From Brachycybe producta (Eukaryota; Arthropoda; Diplopoda; Playtdesmida; Andrognathidae), in the NCBI GenBank assembly GCA_036925085.1, contig JAUPFP010000033.1, forward strand, positions 1,472,501-1,536,500: 64,000 bases of DNA. Reading direction: 5' to 3'. Under the pieces are notes generated by a model. The model had not been told where the DNA came from and ran no database searches. It saw only the letters and a list, made by a program, of their open reading frames with translations. Each line of letters opens with the position of its first letter. Within the stretch, counting starts at the first letter, position 1. Below, in pieces: positions 43,326-55,251 of this stretch. A program made the position numbers and the translations under genes.

Positions 43326-44225
43326 GACTAAAACGGATAACACGAAATATATTTTCAGTCCGATTCCGTAGAATAGCATACAAATTCATTTAACCCAGTG
43401 AAGTCATAATTAAACAATTCTTTCCTAGCCATTTTTTCTCCCTTGCACGAATAATTAATCCAGTCCCTTCCATTTCGTGTTAAACGGTATTTCTATTTTT
43501 AATTATTGCATTTTTTTTCTTCTTCTTATATTAAATCTAAGTACATGTACTAATTTATAATACTAAAAAAATGTTAAAACTCCATAATAAAAAATAATAA
43601 TTGTACACCCATTATGATCAATGTTTGTCTTAAAAGGCATTTTTTTAATTGATATTTAAAAATTCCTTCTTTTTTTTTTGTCATTTTAAATAATGTTTTT
43701 TACTCAATCATTGTTGTTGGAATTTTCATTATCAGTCTTATCGTGATGATAAAATATTTCTAACAGTACATTTTTTAAAATAAGAAAAACCTCATCATAA
43801 CAATCCATTGTGATGCAAATTCCATCACCAAATATATTCTAGTCTTTAATGCATTATATCATGTCTTTATGGCTGCACATTTCAAAAGTCTTTATTGTTT
43901 CCTGCTTTTAATGACTCCACATTCATAAATGTTAAACTGGCCAGACTGTATTCAACTATAATGTGTATATACGCTTTATGAAAAAGATAGAAAATAATTA
44001 TTTCATAAGAAATAAATGCTTAAATTTGACAAAACTTGCCTTTTATTAAAAGTTCACTGATTCTCTCAAAAAACTGCTGATTGATACAAATTAATGTTGT
44101 TGCTTAGGAGTCGTATTCAGTGATTTTTAAAGTCAAAGCTAGTGCTAATCTCGTCAATTTTTACTATGAAACGTTCTATGAAAAGTTCATGAATTTAGCA
44201 CAACCTTTGACTTATAAATTATTAA
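43326..44225. other. AT-rich DNA with pogo-like end
   Basis: AAAACGGATAACACGAAATA at 43331 and TTCGTGTTAAACGGTATTTC at 43475 are pogo-like terminal words. The rest is unremarkable. No gene is seen. Confidence 0.4.
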
Positions 44226-44229
44226 GTAT

Positions 44230-44402
44230 TCCGCCTTAAAGGTACGTTGTAAATTGAAAATAACCCAATTTTAAAGCTATAGATATACGAAACGTTAGCA
44301 AATCGACAATTTCGCCAATAAATAAAAATCCTCTTAAATGATTAATTAACTCGTCTAGTTTCTAGAACACTTTAAATTTCTTCTTAACGTTGCTCCTTAA
44401 AG
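44230..44402 (-). mobile_element. FoldD right-arm fragment
   Basis: AAAATAACCCAATTTTAAAG, then CTCGTCTAGTTTCTAGAACA and CTTCTTAACGTTGCTCCTTA. Confidence 0.55.
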
Positions 44403-44458
44403 GATTGACCGAGAGGCCTCAATACAGAAAACATCATAAATTTGTGACAGATGTACTT

Positions 44459-44525
44459 TATGATGTCACTGTTTATGATGTATCATCTTATGATGTCACT
44501 GTTTATGATGTATCATTTTATGATT
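44459..44525 (+). repeat. 30-bp tandem repeat, two units
   Basis: TATGATGTCACTGTTTATGA plus TGTATCATCT is repeated once with one difference, then begins a third time. Confidence 0.9.
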
Positions 44526-44702
44526 GTCAATATTATGCCGAATATCAGTGTATTTTGTCATTTAATAACGTTTAGTAATTTGCTTTGGTGATCGTTACTA
44601 GGTTATGGCGTAGATATGACTTATTTAAAGTCATATGACAGTCGTTTGACCCTGATTTTCACCTTAAGTTGCATATTTTAACATCACTACTCTGCTTATA
44701 GT

Positions 44703-45170
44703 CAGGGCCGTAGAAAGCCAGCTCCAGCCTCGGGGTAAATTATCATCGCAGGCCCCTTCACACTGAATTTCTACTGTCTGTTGTAGGCAGATATTTACTT
44801 TATTTTTATTAAAAAAAATTTTATTAAATTTTTATTCCAAAAAAAAAAAAAAATCAGCTGAACCGGTAACAAATTAAATATAAATTAACTCCAGTTTTTT
44901 TACACGACGTTTTTTCAGATCAAGTTTTCACGAAGTGACCACAAAGTATGAGATTTTTATCAATAGATGGTATTGCAAAATGTGTAAAAAAAAATTAAAA
45001 TTGAATTATTTAAAAAAAAAATTATAATAAAATTTTTTTAAAAAAAATCAGAAATGTTTTAATAAATTTTAAAAATTTCCTTGGGCCCCATATATCAGGC
45101 AAGTCTGGGCCCGTGGAAAAATCCTCATTTCCCGACCTCTTGACCTCACCCCGACCTCTTTACAGGTCTG
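44703..45170. mobile_element. hAT-like element with 8-bp duplication
   Basis: It starts CAGGGCCGTAGAAAGCCAGC and ends CCTCTTTACAGGTCTG (complement CAGACCTGTAAAGAGG). CTTATAGT is exactly repeated at 44695-44702 and 45171-45178. CTG also precedes both copies, so the boundary could shift. The interior is A/T-rich and non-coding, with a GGGCCCCATATAT word near the right. Confidence 0.82.
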
Positions 45171-45179
45171 CTTATAGTT

Positions 45180-46395
45180 TTAAAATACAATCTGTTCAAG
45201 GGCCATAAACAATAATAAGAGGCCCAGAGTTTTTATTTAACACCTGTTTTAATTAAAATAAACACAAAACCAGTAAATAAAACAGCACTTTAAACGATTT
45301 TCGAAGCTTAGAAAAATTTCAAAAAAGCACAATAACGAATTACAATATATATATTTTTTTTACATCGAAAGTTAATTTCTAATTTACTGTTAAAAAAATG
45401 TGTCTTTTTAAACAGTTTACTCAAACAATTAAGATTTTGAACAAAGAACTTACACAATCTTTTAGAATTAAAGAAAAATTTCCAAAGGCTTCTTAAAAGT
45501 TCAAACAATGTAAATGTTTGTGTGAATATTCATGAAAATGAATGTCTAAAAGTCTTTCCATTCTTGTAGGGTTTTTTTTTCTCTTTCTCTTTAATCGCTA
45601 ATTTACAACATTGAGAGAGAAAGAGATAGAAAAAGCTTAAAAAGAACAAAAGTCAAGAACTATGTTTCCCATATTTAGAAAGAAAGAAAGAAAGAGAGAA
45701 GAAAAAAAAATCTCAATCTGATTATTATCAAGAGTTCGATTGACTTCATTAGTTGAGAAAGGATAAGAAGTGAATTTACTAAATTACATAGTAAGGAACC
45801 CTCCTCCTCCTCCAAAAACACACACAAGAAAGCAAAGCAAAATGTCCCATAGGAGAAAAGATTTTCTGAACTTTTTTTTTTTTCAAAGTCATGTGTCTTT
45901 GACTTTATATATTTTTTTTTCTTATACTACACTTCTTCAAAATATCCATTCATTATCATTTGTTAATCAACATATTACAAATCCCTCCAAACTCTTATTT
46001 TTTTTTTTTCTCTCTCTCTCTTTTTGCACAAATGTGCTTTATTTTAAAGCTTTTAAATGCTAATACTCAAAATGAACACAAAAGTGACATCATTGAGGGA
46101 AAAGGACTTAAGGAAAAACTTAATGAACTCAAATCGATGAAAAGGGTTTTTTTTTCTTCTTCTTCTTTTCCTTCAAAAAAAAAACATTTCTAAGATACTT
46201 CAGTGAAATGAGTTTCCACTTTATACTTAAAATTATGAATTAACAAAATATCTGCTAGTTTCTTTTAATTGTATATTCTGAATTAAAAACTTGTAATTAA
46301 GTGAACCACATTTGCTTTTATTTGCATATCTATTATCAAAGCGTTGATTAAAATCAATGTATGATGTTATCAACATTTAAGTTTAACTTTACAAG
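45180..46395. other. AT-rich unique DNA
   Basis: GAAA/AGAA runs near 45600-45710 and T runs. Frames at 45770-46193 are phenylalanine/serine-rich artefacts. No gene is seen. Confidence 0.45.
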
Positions 46396-46398
46396 TCA

Positions 46399-46758
46399 TA
46401 CCGTGTTTCTACTACAAAAATTAATTGCAGTTAAAAAAGTTAACCACAGTTAATTTTCTAGTGGAAACAAATGTGCTAACAACATTAATTATGGTTATAT
46501 TTTTGAACAATGGAGTTAACTCAAATGCCATTGTCAAATTTGTTAAATACGTCACTTCCTTCCTTCATACAAATTTAGCCTACAAACAACATGGCGGATA
46601 AGTGATTTCACAAAATGCACAACTGTGACAACAAAAAAAGCATTTAAACACAGTTAAGTGTCTTAAAAATGAAAACACACAAAAGTCCCACTTCTAACAT
46701 GTCTGCAGTTAGCTATAACTTTGGTTATGTCATTTCAGTTAATACTTGTAGTTAGGGT
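46399..46758 (-). mobile_element. FoldC copy 3 (inverted)
   Basis: TACCGTGTTTCTACTACAAA begins it, and GTTATGTCATTTCAGTTAAT then ACTTGTAGTTAGGGTATAC ends it. CTACAAACAACATGGCGGAT shows that the core runs opposite to copies 1 and 2. Confidence 0.7.
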
Positions 46759-47033
46759 ATACAAGGTATAAATGGGTTCCGGTTAAACTTCATATGCGAA
46801 GTTTAAACATCCTTGAATTTTTCCTCTTTTGAATGCTGAATATTTCCAATTATTATTGGTTCTTTATTATTCAATGTTGAACAGGAAGTGACACAAAATC
46901 ATTTAACCAGTTAACTAAATTGTTCAGAAATTTAACCATGGTTAATATAACCACATTCGTTTCCAACTAGAAAATTAAACATGGTTAACGTTTTTACCTT
47001 CAGTTAATTTTTGTAGTGGAAACGAGGTATGAT
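46759..47033 (+). mobile_element. FoldC copy 4 (partial)
   Basis: GAACAGGAAGTGACACAAAA, TTTAACCATGGTTAATATAA and the terminal TTTTGTAGTGGAAACGAGGT are present. It directly follows copy 3. Confidence 0.65.
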
Positions 47034-47034
47034 A

Positions 47035-47820
47035 AGGGATAATCAAAACACATACCAGACTGTGTGTCATCATTTCATTGGTTCCACACTGAAATATGGG
47101 TGCTCAAAACTACTTCTCATATTGAGTTCAGTAAAAGAAAAAGAACAAAAAAAAAAACGTAGATAAACCTAAAAAAACACTGTTAAAAGATATATTTATA
47201 TTAAATTTATATAGGCCACTAAACGGAATCTGTAGTAAAAAAATTCTACAATCTGGTGCTTTATATAAACAGCACAATGTATTTGATGACACTGAAGTAT
47301 TTGTATAGTGTATTTTAGACAGTACTTTTTCACAGCTGTATGGCTCTCACAAAACATACACACATTTACATTGGTGTAGTAGACACAAAAAACAACACTG
47401 AGACGAACCAACAAAAAAATCCAGAAGAGTAAAAAAATCAATGAAAAGAACAAGAGAGAAAGAAGAAAAAAAAATAGAAAAGAAGCCCCAAAACGAATGG
47501 GTTATTTACGTGTGGTACCAACTGCATCTCAATGGTAATTATAAGACACATCCTGCCACCAAAACCACACACACTTCCAAACAACTCACTACAGTATATA
47601 CTTTCTAGTAAAATACGTTGTTTTTTCTCTCTCTTTCTCTCTCTCTAGACGCCAAAAAATGTACATGTCGTCGCCACACCTTACATACTTTATTATATTA
47701 TCAGAATATGTAAATATTTTCGTGTCTCTTGAACTGAAAGTGGCACAAAAAGCTATAAAATTTGCCATTAGGCATAGAAATATTTTTTTAGAAAGTTTAA
47801 AAAGATTCAAAGTTTATTAA
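47035..47820. other. AT-rich unique DNA
   Basis: A CT run lies near 47628-47646. No gene is seen; the minus frames at 47196-47453 and 47589-47810 have no family resemblance. Confidence 0.4.
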
Positions 47821-47831
47821 AAACGGATGTG

Positions 47832-48235
47832 TGACATTTGCCCTATAGACACTTGCCCTAAAATCATTTGTCCTAAAGACACTTGCTCTAAAACCATTTG
47901 CCCAAAACCATTTTTTGCCCAAAATGGACATTTGCCCTAATTAGCAGTCTAAATATAAGTTATTAGGCGTTATTTGCATGCCTGCAGCATGCAGAACCTA
48001 GATAACATACTCCACCGAAAGACACTAAACCGTTTCATAAAAATCCTTTTAGGCCAAATGGTTTTAGGACAGACGTCCCTTTGGGGCAAATGGTTTTAGG
48101 ACAAACGTCCCTTTGGGGCAAATGGTTTTAGGACAAACGTCCCTTTGGGGCAAATGGTTTTAGGACAAACGTCCCTTTGGGGCAAATGGTTTTAGGACAA
48201 ACGTCCCTTTGAGACAAATGGTTTTAGGCCAACGA
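47832..48235. repeat. 32-bp minisatellite with inverted leader
   Basis: Five full units of CAAATGGTTTTAGGACAAAC followed by GTCCCTTTGGGG start at 48055, 48087, 48119, 48151 and 48183, with a partial at 48215. The period is exactly 32 bp. Upstream, 47832-47940 has degenerate complements such as CCTAAAACCATTTGCCC and ATTTGCCCTA, so the whole can fold back. It may be the subterminal region of an unrecognised element. Confidence 0.9.
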
Positions 48236-48239
48236 ATAG

Positions 48240-49465
48240 AGAGAACCTATACAAATAGGGAATGTTGCCCGTCCTATGACGTTAACCATTTAAATAAATA
48301 TATGTTAAGATATTATATAACAAGATGTATATCACCATCTAATGGTGAAAGGTTATAACAGTTACCACTGACACAACATCAGAGGGTTTCGACATCAGAG
48401 CACTCCCAAAAGAGAGTGATAGATAAGATGTGGGTGCTTATAATAATAATAACGCATAAGCAGTTACATCACAAGGTATGACTATCACAATTTTATGACT
48501 CTTTTTCTGTAATGACACTCTCAGAAGTGTAATGAAACATCATTTGACAGTATAGAGCGTTCGCCTTAAGCAGAAGTTTCAAGTGTCAAGTTTGATTCTT
48601 GAATTGGTAGCTTAGTGTATTGGCCTACCCTACCACCTTACACAATTCGAGTAACAACATTCTTCTTCTTGGTGAGAAGAAGCTGAAATCCTTCAAGAAA
48701 CACAAACATTGGATTTGACTATATGTTTCAATAGAAAAAAAAAAGGATAGAAATCAAATAAGGAGAAGAAAAGAAAAAAAAAGAGGCTAAAAATAAGAAG
48801 ATCGTCGCCGCCGATCAATAAAATAAGCCTTACAAACATGATTGAAGTTATCTTTCGAAGAATCAAGTGATGCTTTAAAGTATCAAACATAGAAACGTTT
48901 AACTCTTATAACCTTCTTGTTGCCACCATCAACCGAATACCACTCTCCAAAAAAAATGTATAGAAGTCAATGGAAAGAAGAAGAAGAAGAAAAACCCATT
49001 AGGCCAAGAAAAAAGATTTTGAATTTAAGACTGAAGACGAGAAAATGAAAAAAAAGAACAATGTTCGGATATATATTGGTGTTTATTACCTACAGTAACA
49101 AAGAGTCAAATATAATTGATTTTTTTGTTCTTCTTCTTAAAGAAAAGGTGTTTTTGTGTGTAAATTGTGATCTCTATAGTACACACAAGTGTACAATCTT
49201 CAAAAATGACATGTTTCTTTACTCTTAAAGAAAAACAAGAGTCAAAAGTTATCTTCAAACACACACAGACCACTTAACGAAGCTAAGGGTTGGATTACAC
49301 ATGCAGAAAAAAAACAAGAGAATACTAAAATAAAAGATTCGTTCGCACTTCTGTTATCCTTCGCGTTCAAGGGTTGTCCCATACTTAGAAAATATTTTTG
49401 AGTTTATAGAAAAAACAACGACTGGAAAAATAAAAATCATAATTTTTTGTGAAAATATCAAAATA
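48240..49465. other. AT-rich unique DNA
   Basis: GAA runs near 48978-48992. No gene was recognised. Confidence 0.4.
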
Positions 49466-49467
49466 TC

Positions 49468-49474
<7 letters not shown>

Positions 49475-49540
<66 letters not shown>
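49475..49540. repeat. (TA)n microsatellite
   Basis: About 33 TA units form a near-perfect run. Confidence 0.97.
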
Positions 49541-49727
49541 GTAGATATATTAAGCCAGGTCTGTGTGTGTGATTAACTCTGTACAAACAAGGACAAAAAC
49601 CTTGAAGCACGTCGGTATTTATATAAATTTAAATGAATAAATGAACCGCTTTTTTTTTTCTCAAGGTCAACTATATGTTGCACACTCCCCCGTCCAAGAA
49701 CCCCATGATATTACATTGGAGAGGGGG

Positions 49728-49810
49728 GGAAAAGGTTGGAAAGTGTAGAAGGGGAGAGAGAGAGAAACGTGGAGGGGAAAAGGTTGGAAAGTGTAGAGGG
49801 GGAGAGAGTA
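49728..49810 (+). repeat. Two-unit purine-rich tandem repeat
   Basis: GGGGAAAAGGTTGGAAAGTG followed by TAGAAGGGGAGAGAG is repeated about 47 bp later with one or two changes. The proline/serine frames on the minus strand arise from it. Confidence 0.8.
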
Positions 49811-49865
49811 ATGGCGAGGGGGGAAAAGTGGGAGGGGGTGACTGAAATTGAAATGAAAAGAATAG

Positions 49866-50159
49866 AAAAGGAACAAACGACGCGCATGTGCACACCAGAG
49901 ATAATGAAAAGCTCATTTTCTCTTTCAAATATAAAAGGGGAGGAGATAATAGTAGCAAAATAAAACTACAGTTTATCACAGGCAACGGTGCCCAGCATTA
50001 GAATTTCTTTTGCTCAGCCCTTTTATGAACGTCATCAATTTCTAATTGGTTTGTTACTTGGTCTGACATCATAAAAGGGCGGAGGAAAAGAAATTCTTAA
50101 GCTGGGCACAATTGCCTGTGAATTTCGCTTCCGTCATTTATGACGGGTTACCCAACTAG
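49866..50159 (+). mobile_element. Helitron-like element, copy with 3' end at 50159
   Basis: The 3' end is CGTCATTTATGACG (stem), then GGTTACCCAACTAG next to T. Upstream sequence AACAAACGACGCGCATGTGC, AATGAAAAGCTCATTTTCTC and ATAATAGTAGCAAAAT matches the minus strand of 63886-64000. The 5' end lies upstream of 49866 and is not located; 49728-49860 may belong to it. PalA2 copy 2 is nested. Confidence 0.75.
49978..50119. mobile_element. PalA2 MITE copy 2, inside Helitron-like element
   Basis: ACAGGCAACGGTGCCCAGCA begins and GGGCACAATTGCCTGT ends the element. CATTAGAATTTCTTTTGCTC and its complement form the arms. Flanks CAGTTTATC and GAATTTCGC are only partly alike. The same insertion is present in the copy at 63743. 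Confidence 0.85.
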
Positions 50160-50160
50160 T

Positions 50161-50470
50161 ATTTAATATTTTAATATGATTCAGTAGCTATGTCATTGTT
50201 CCCTTCACGAGTTATGGACATATATGATTATTTTATCGTATGATAATTTTTGGCTTCATTTGTATTTACTACCGAATTGTGTATTAAAAAAATTATGTTA
50301 TTTCCAGGGTAAATCCTGGTACAAAGTGTGATTATTTATAGAATTCGTGGAATTTTTTTATGCATGTGGAATCCAGACGAAAAAGTATTTTATAAAACAA
50401 ATTTGGGTAAAAAAAAAGGTACACAACTAAGTTGTATACTTGAAACAAAAGATAGAATTGATATAAATCG
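50161..50470. other. AT-rich unique DNA
   Basis: No gene was recognised. Confidence 0.4.
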
Positions 50471-50474
50471 ATAA

Positions 50475-50825
50475 CTTTTTAAAACGGTTTTATAAATGTA
50501 AACACCACTCGATCTCTTGGTTATTCTGTCTTTAACGACAAGCAAAACATAAGTGTTTTACAAACTAGAATGGTTACTCTATCGCTTAAGAGTATTCTCA
50601 TGGTGATATCATTTAAAATAAGCTTTTTATGTGTCAGTATGAAAATGACCCCCAACTTCAAGCAGACAAAATATATTTTTTTTTTATTTTTTCTCTATAA
50701 AAATTTTATTATTGAAAATACTTAAAATGAAAATACTACTTAATGATTCAGCTACCGTTCTAGTTTTTAACTGGGTTGCTCCTGAAAAACAGAATATTCA
50801 GAGTTCGAAACCGTCTTTAAAAAAA
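50475..50825. mobile_element. FoldD copy 9
   Basis: AAATGTAAACACCACTCGAT, CAAACTAGAATGGTTACTCT, ATTTAAAATAAGCTTTTTAT, then ATTCAGCTACCGTTCTAGTT and CAGAATATTCAGAGTTCGAA. Both arms are present. Confidence 0.7.
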
Positions 50826-51805
50826 AGGATCTCACTTTCGAAAACCCTCTTATCCAAACTTTAAACTAAAAAGAGGGGAAAAAAACACCCTTTTTTAAAT
50901 GTTACTCATATATTGACGAAAAAATAAGGTTGGTTACGGCCTTTTTTTAAACAAAAAAGTTTTTTTTTCTTCTTCCTCTCTATCATTTTTGAAAGATTGG
51001 ATCCTGATGGAGTCAGACGCGTAAATCTCTTGAGCAATGAATGTTTAATTTCGTGTTACAGACATGTACTGCATATATGTGTGTGTTGAGTGCAGTTTTA
51101 CATTTATAAGAGGTTTCTATACATAATATACAGCATGTTGCAGAACAAACACACTTCAATCGAGTATCAAAGTATACCAGGTGGCACTGATAAAATGTCC
51201 CACTTTTTTAAAGATGAATATCACAAAACATACCTCTTTACCTATCTGTTCAGAAATGTTACTTAAAGAGACCATTACTTCCAGAAATTTCTTTTCAAAA
51301 TATTGTCAAGACTTACCCAACGATTATCATTAACGATTTTAAAATTTTAAAATGAGTCAATAAAACCATAAAAAACTTCAAAATGAAGTGACTTTTCATG
51401 AGTCACCAAGCGACGCCATTTTAAATTTCCAAAAACGAAAGTTTCTCTCGCCCCCCCCCCCATTTTTGTGGCAAACGTTGTCACCTAACATTTCCAAAAT
51501 TCCTTAATCAAATACATGTATTCCCTATTCATGTTGAACTCAATACAACCTTCCATGTGGAATAATTCAAATATTAAATTCATGGTTCATTCAAATGAAA
51601 GCAATGTGAGGTGACAACACGATCAAAATTCGAGTATACAAGAATACTATGGGGGATTTTGTTGCCAATGTCTGTTGTTTGGTGGCGCATAAGCCAATGT
51701 CTGTTGTTTGGTGGTGCATCTCTATCTGATAAAGTCCATCAACTGATTTTTAATTTTTTAAATTATATTAACAACTTATTTACTCTTCTTAGAATACTAT
51801 AATAT
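50826..51805. other. AT-rich unique DNA
   Basis: A poly-C run lies near 51450-51460. The word CCAATGTCTGTTGTTTGGTG is directly repeated at 51666 and 51693. No gene is seen. Confidence 0.4.
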
Positions 51806-51808
51806 ACA

Positions 51809-52395
51809 TTGATTGAGATATTTATTTTTAAACCACAAACATGCTACAACATGCTTTCAGATGTTGGTCGGGACAATTTACTTGCAAAGAGGACAGATTT
51901 TAGTCTTAACATTTTTAATCAGATGATAGAAGGTTCTTGTCCTAAACCAACTTCAAGTAGAGTGTGTAGAGCATTGTATTTAGGTAGGAGTGATCACTCT
52001 AACAAAATTAGAGATGTTTGCACCAACAACATCATAATAATGGTAATTCGTTTCTAGGATGATAACTTGATAAGACAATGGAACTCTCTTGCAGAAGATT
52101 TTATGGATGAAAATAAACTTGTACTAGGAGTACTAGGAGGTACTTGCATTAATGCATTATTTCAGCTGCACCAGAGAACACATTGCAATTGTTACTTGGT
52201 TTATATCTTCGAGTTTTGACAATGCATTTCGCCTGTTGCAATTGGACTTTTACCCCTCTGCTACAGGCCTTCTTGGCTACATGCAGAGTCAATTTTCAAA
52301 TTCAAAACGTTTTACCAGCACCATCTGATACATTTTATATTATATTGAAGCATTCATTAGTTCAGAAACATACTGTAGGGCCTCACCAGTAAGGT
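51809..52395 (+). mobile_element. LINE carboxy-terminal remnant and 3' tail
   Basis: One frame from 51809 reads ...RSDHSNKIRDVC..., meets a stop at 52055-52057, and continues in the same frame with IRQWNSLAEDFMDENKL (52070-52120). The WNSL motif after a basic/histidine stretch is typical of the end of CR1/L2/Jockey-type reverse transcriptases; the clade is not resolvable. The downstream segment 52215-52300 (TTTTGACAATGCATTTCGCC, CTCTGCTACAGGCCTTCTTG) is the family's 3' tail. The copy is 5'-truncated and decayed. Confidence 0.65.
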
Positions 52396-52399
52396 AGTC

Positions 52400-53440
52400 C
52401 AGCTAGAATCTTACTAAAAGTATTGAGAACACAACTCTTATACATTGAATTTCAACGTTATTGTCAATGACTATAGGCTTAAAAATATCTTCAATAAACT
52501 ACCAAAAAAGCCTTGAAAAGTCAGAACAAGCTGTTCGATGATATTATACCCCACCTCCTAATGATGGTTCTTAAAACAGTCGTTATGCAATACTGTATAG
52601 AAAGAGAATAAGAACTAAAAGCCACCTTCAGAGTTTCTATGAAGGATATTATTATACCCCAAGAGCCTCAATATGAGTTCACAAACACACACATACCAAA
52701 AAAAAAAGCACCTCCATGAAGCAACTTTACTGCAAAATCTCATTAAACACTTTGGGCACAGCTCCAACTATACATAAATGAATAGAAATACTATGTAGCA
52801 AGAGTGAAAATCACTAACCACACTAAAGAATAAGGAGAGTGAGAGAGAGAAAAAAAGTTTTTATCAACAAATCTCAGCTTTTACTATGGAAAATAGTGAA
52901 GAAGGGATGAAGGGAGGAGGCTAGGGGAGGGAGAAAAGAAGTGGAAGATGCAAACATTTTTACTCCTCCTTTTCTATGTCTTTTTATTAACCATCATCAA
53001 TGATGAAAAAGCACCTTGAAAGCGTTAGCTTATGAATGTCGTTACCGAACCACAAATTAACATTTTATATCTAACTAGATCTCCTCTTCACCTCCCCATC
53101 CTCTCAATCCAAATATGTGCCTTTAAAAAAAGGTTCCTTCTTTAGAAGTAAACCAGTTTTATAATGAAAATTATGCAAACGCACTTCTCATAGTTGAGTA
53201 TACAGTGTGCTCTTTCTTTAAAGTTAATTAAGGGCACATATTAATTATTCACATATAAATATATACACATATCAAACACGTTTGAAATAGTCTCAAAAGT
53301 GGATTTTAAACATTAATAAAGAGTAACCTATTCATTTGTCTAAATTTGGAGAAGGTAGAGAGAGAGAGAGAGAGAGAAAGGGAGGAACCGTGACAATGTC
53401 TTCAAAATTAACTATTATAATTATTATTCAGGTGGCCAAA
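52400..53440. other. AT-rich unique DNA
   Basis: An AG run lies at 53355-53377. No gene was recognised. Confidence 0.45.
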
Positions 53441-53446
53441 CTAGTT

Positions 53447-53590
53447 AATAATGTTAAAGTGGAAAAGTGCCAATGCAGTTGAGGTTATGGCTATGGTTAA
53501 TGTAACCAAATTTGTTTCCACTAGAAAATTAACTGTCGGTTAACTGTTGACTGCAGTTAATTTTTTTTGGAGTGGAAATGAGATATACAT
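53447..53590 (+). mobile_element. FoldC copy 5 (right part)
   Basis: GGCTATGGTTAATGTAACCA, TTTCCACTAGAAAATTAACT and GGAGTGGAAATGAGATATAC match the right end of copies 1 and 4. Confidence 0.65.
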
Positions 53591-53599
53591 TAAGTGGTC

Positions 53600-54150
53600 T
53601 TTGTTTATAAGGAGATTCTGTTTTTAGTATTAGTGGACACTTAAGTAAAGCTAAAGTATGGTTTATTAATGCGGGTTTTACTATTTCTATAGTAATAAAT
53701 ACTCCGAATCAGGACAAACTAGTTTTAAACTAGGTTATGGAACTCTCTTCCTGAGGAAGTGGTGAATGGGGATAATTTCGTTTTGTGGGATTGACAATAG
53801 TATATTCATTTTGTTTTTTATATATGTGCATGTATTGACAGGCATTTAGAAATCGGGACGAACACAAGTTGGCTCCGCCCTTTTTATGTCGACTGGCAAC
53901 TTTTAATTGGTTTGTTGTGTGGTTCGACGTTGAAAAGTGCAGAGCATGTGACGTCAGACTACATAACCAACCAATTAGAAGTTGCGTTCGTCATAAAAAG
54001 GGCTGAGCCAACTTGTGTTCGTCCCGATTTCTAAATGCCTGTCAAGTATTGTGTGCTTGACAATGCTTAATGCTACATGTGGACTTTTCTGTCTCTCTGT
54101 CATAGGCCTATTTGGCTGCTACTACTCTGTAAGTAGTAATTGTAATTGTT
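53600..54150 (+). mobile_element. LINE carboxy-terminal remnant, split by PalA
   Basis: At 53729-53779 one frame reads TRLWNSLPEEVVNGDNF, a clear LINE reverse-transcriptase carboxy-terminal signature (R-x-WNSLPEEVV). The upstream coding sequence is decayed. The 3' tail, interrupted by PalA copy 7, resumes at 54043 with CAAGTATTGTGTGCTTGACA and CTCTGTCATAGGCCTATTTG. It probably shares a family with the 51809 remnant. Confidence 0.75.
53838..54042 (+). mobile_element. PalA MITE copy 7, nested in LINE tail
   Basis: It runs from ACAGGCATTTAGAAATCGGG to CCCGATTTCTAAATGCCTGT. CATGTATTG (53829-53837) and CAAGTATTG (54043-54051) form a 9-bp duplication with one mismatch. TGACGTCA is at 53949-53956. 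Confidence 0.92.
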
Positions 54151-54644
54151 AATTTAGCTTTATAATAGTCTTATTATAAAATACACAAAACTAGTTTTAC
54201 TAATGAAAAGAACTAGTTTTTAGAGTAATTATCACTTAAGTTAAAACTAGTATCAACTAATTTTGATTATTTACTGTAATAATATTCTAAAACAATAGAA
54301 AATGCTTAAGTCATAAAGACATATCTTTTGACAACAACTTGATTTGAATATACTCTAAAGAAATTGAGACCAATTCAAAAGAATTATCAGTTTTATCACA
54401 AGATACTTATACCTATAATTAGATACTAAATTACTAAAAATATGAATATGACTACCCAATTAACTAGTTATATGACTTACATTTTATTGAACAATTGAGA
54501 TACTTAAAAATGAAAACAACAACCCGAATTTAAGCCACCCATAGCATCATTTTTTAAGATTATATGCCAATATATATATATGCCAAAGGGCAATCATCAT
54601 CATCATCATTCTGTATGGTGAAAATCACTCTTAATTGAGACTGA

Positions 54645-54675
<31 letters not shown>

Positions 54676-55095
54676 TAATTGCAAGTTACCAAGTGATTAA
54701 AAGAAAGTCGTTAACATTAAAAAATCCTACCTATAATAAAGTTTGCACTATTCAAAATGCAAAAATGGAGATCTAGATAAGACATTTTTTTCTTTCAAAA
54801 ATACTTCATTTTTATCATAGATTGTCCAATACGTCAAAACTGTCCGTACAATGAATGTGACAAACTGCTAAAGGGGTGTTTTATAAATAAACAAGTGTAA
54901 ATTAGCGGTGCGAAGTGAACCACCTGTTTTGAATGCATTTAAAACGAAATTTCTAATTTTTCTTAAAAAATAAAATGAATAGAAAAATCACATTAAAATT
55001 GATGTAACTCTCTCTCTCTCCATTAACCAATGTTTATTCAAGCTAGCATTGATAAATATTGAACTACTTTTATATACAAGGTGTTCCAAAAATAT
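54151..55095. other. AT-rich unique DNA
   Basis: A CAT run lies near 54595-54609 and an AG run at 54643-54671. Several ACTAGTTTTA/TAAAACTAGT dyads lie at 54190-54260. No gene is seen. Confidence 0.45.
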
Positions 55096-55099
55096 ATAC

Positions 55100-55205
55100 G
55101 TACAGGAGAACGTCGATTATCAGAACATCAGTTATCAAAACCATCAATTATCGGAACTAATTTTTTTTACTTATTCTTATGGAAGTACTACTTATGTAAA
55201 TAATT
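55100..55205 (+). mobile_element. pogo/Tigger-like terminal fragment
   Basis: TACAGGAGAACGTCGATTAT, then CAATTATCGGAACTAATTTT matches the terminus seen at 2460-2497 on the opposite strand. TTATGGAAGTACTACTTATG also matches 2163-2182. Confidence 0.65.
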
Positions 55206-55251
55206 TTTGTTTTTAATCGGCTTTTTCGCACTTTCTAATATTTTTTTATTG

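Noticed and set aside
48055-48230. Possible CRISPR array (regular 32-bp period)
   Set aside because: Units are contiguous with no unique spacers, and the DNA is eukaryotic; it is a minisatellite.
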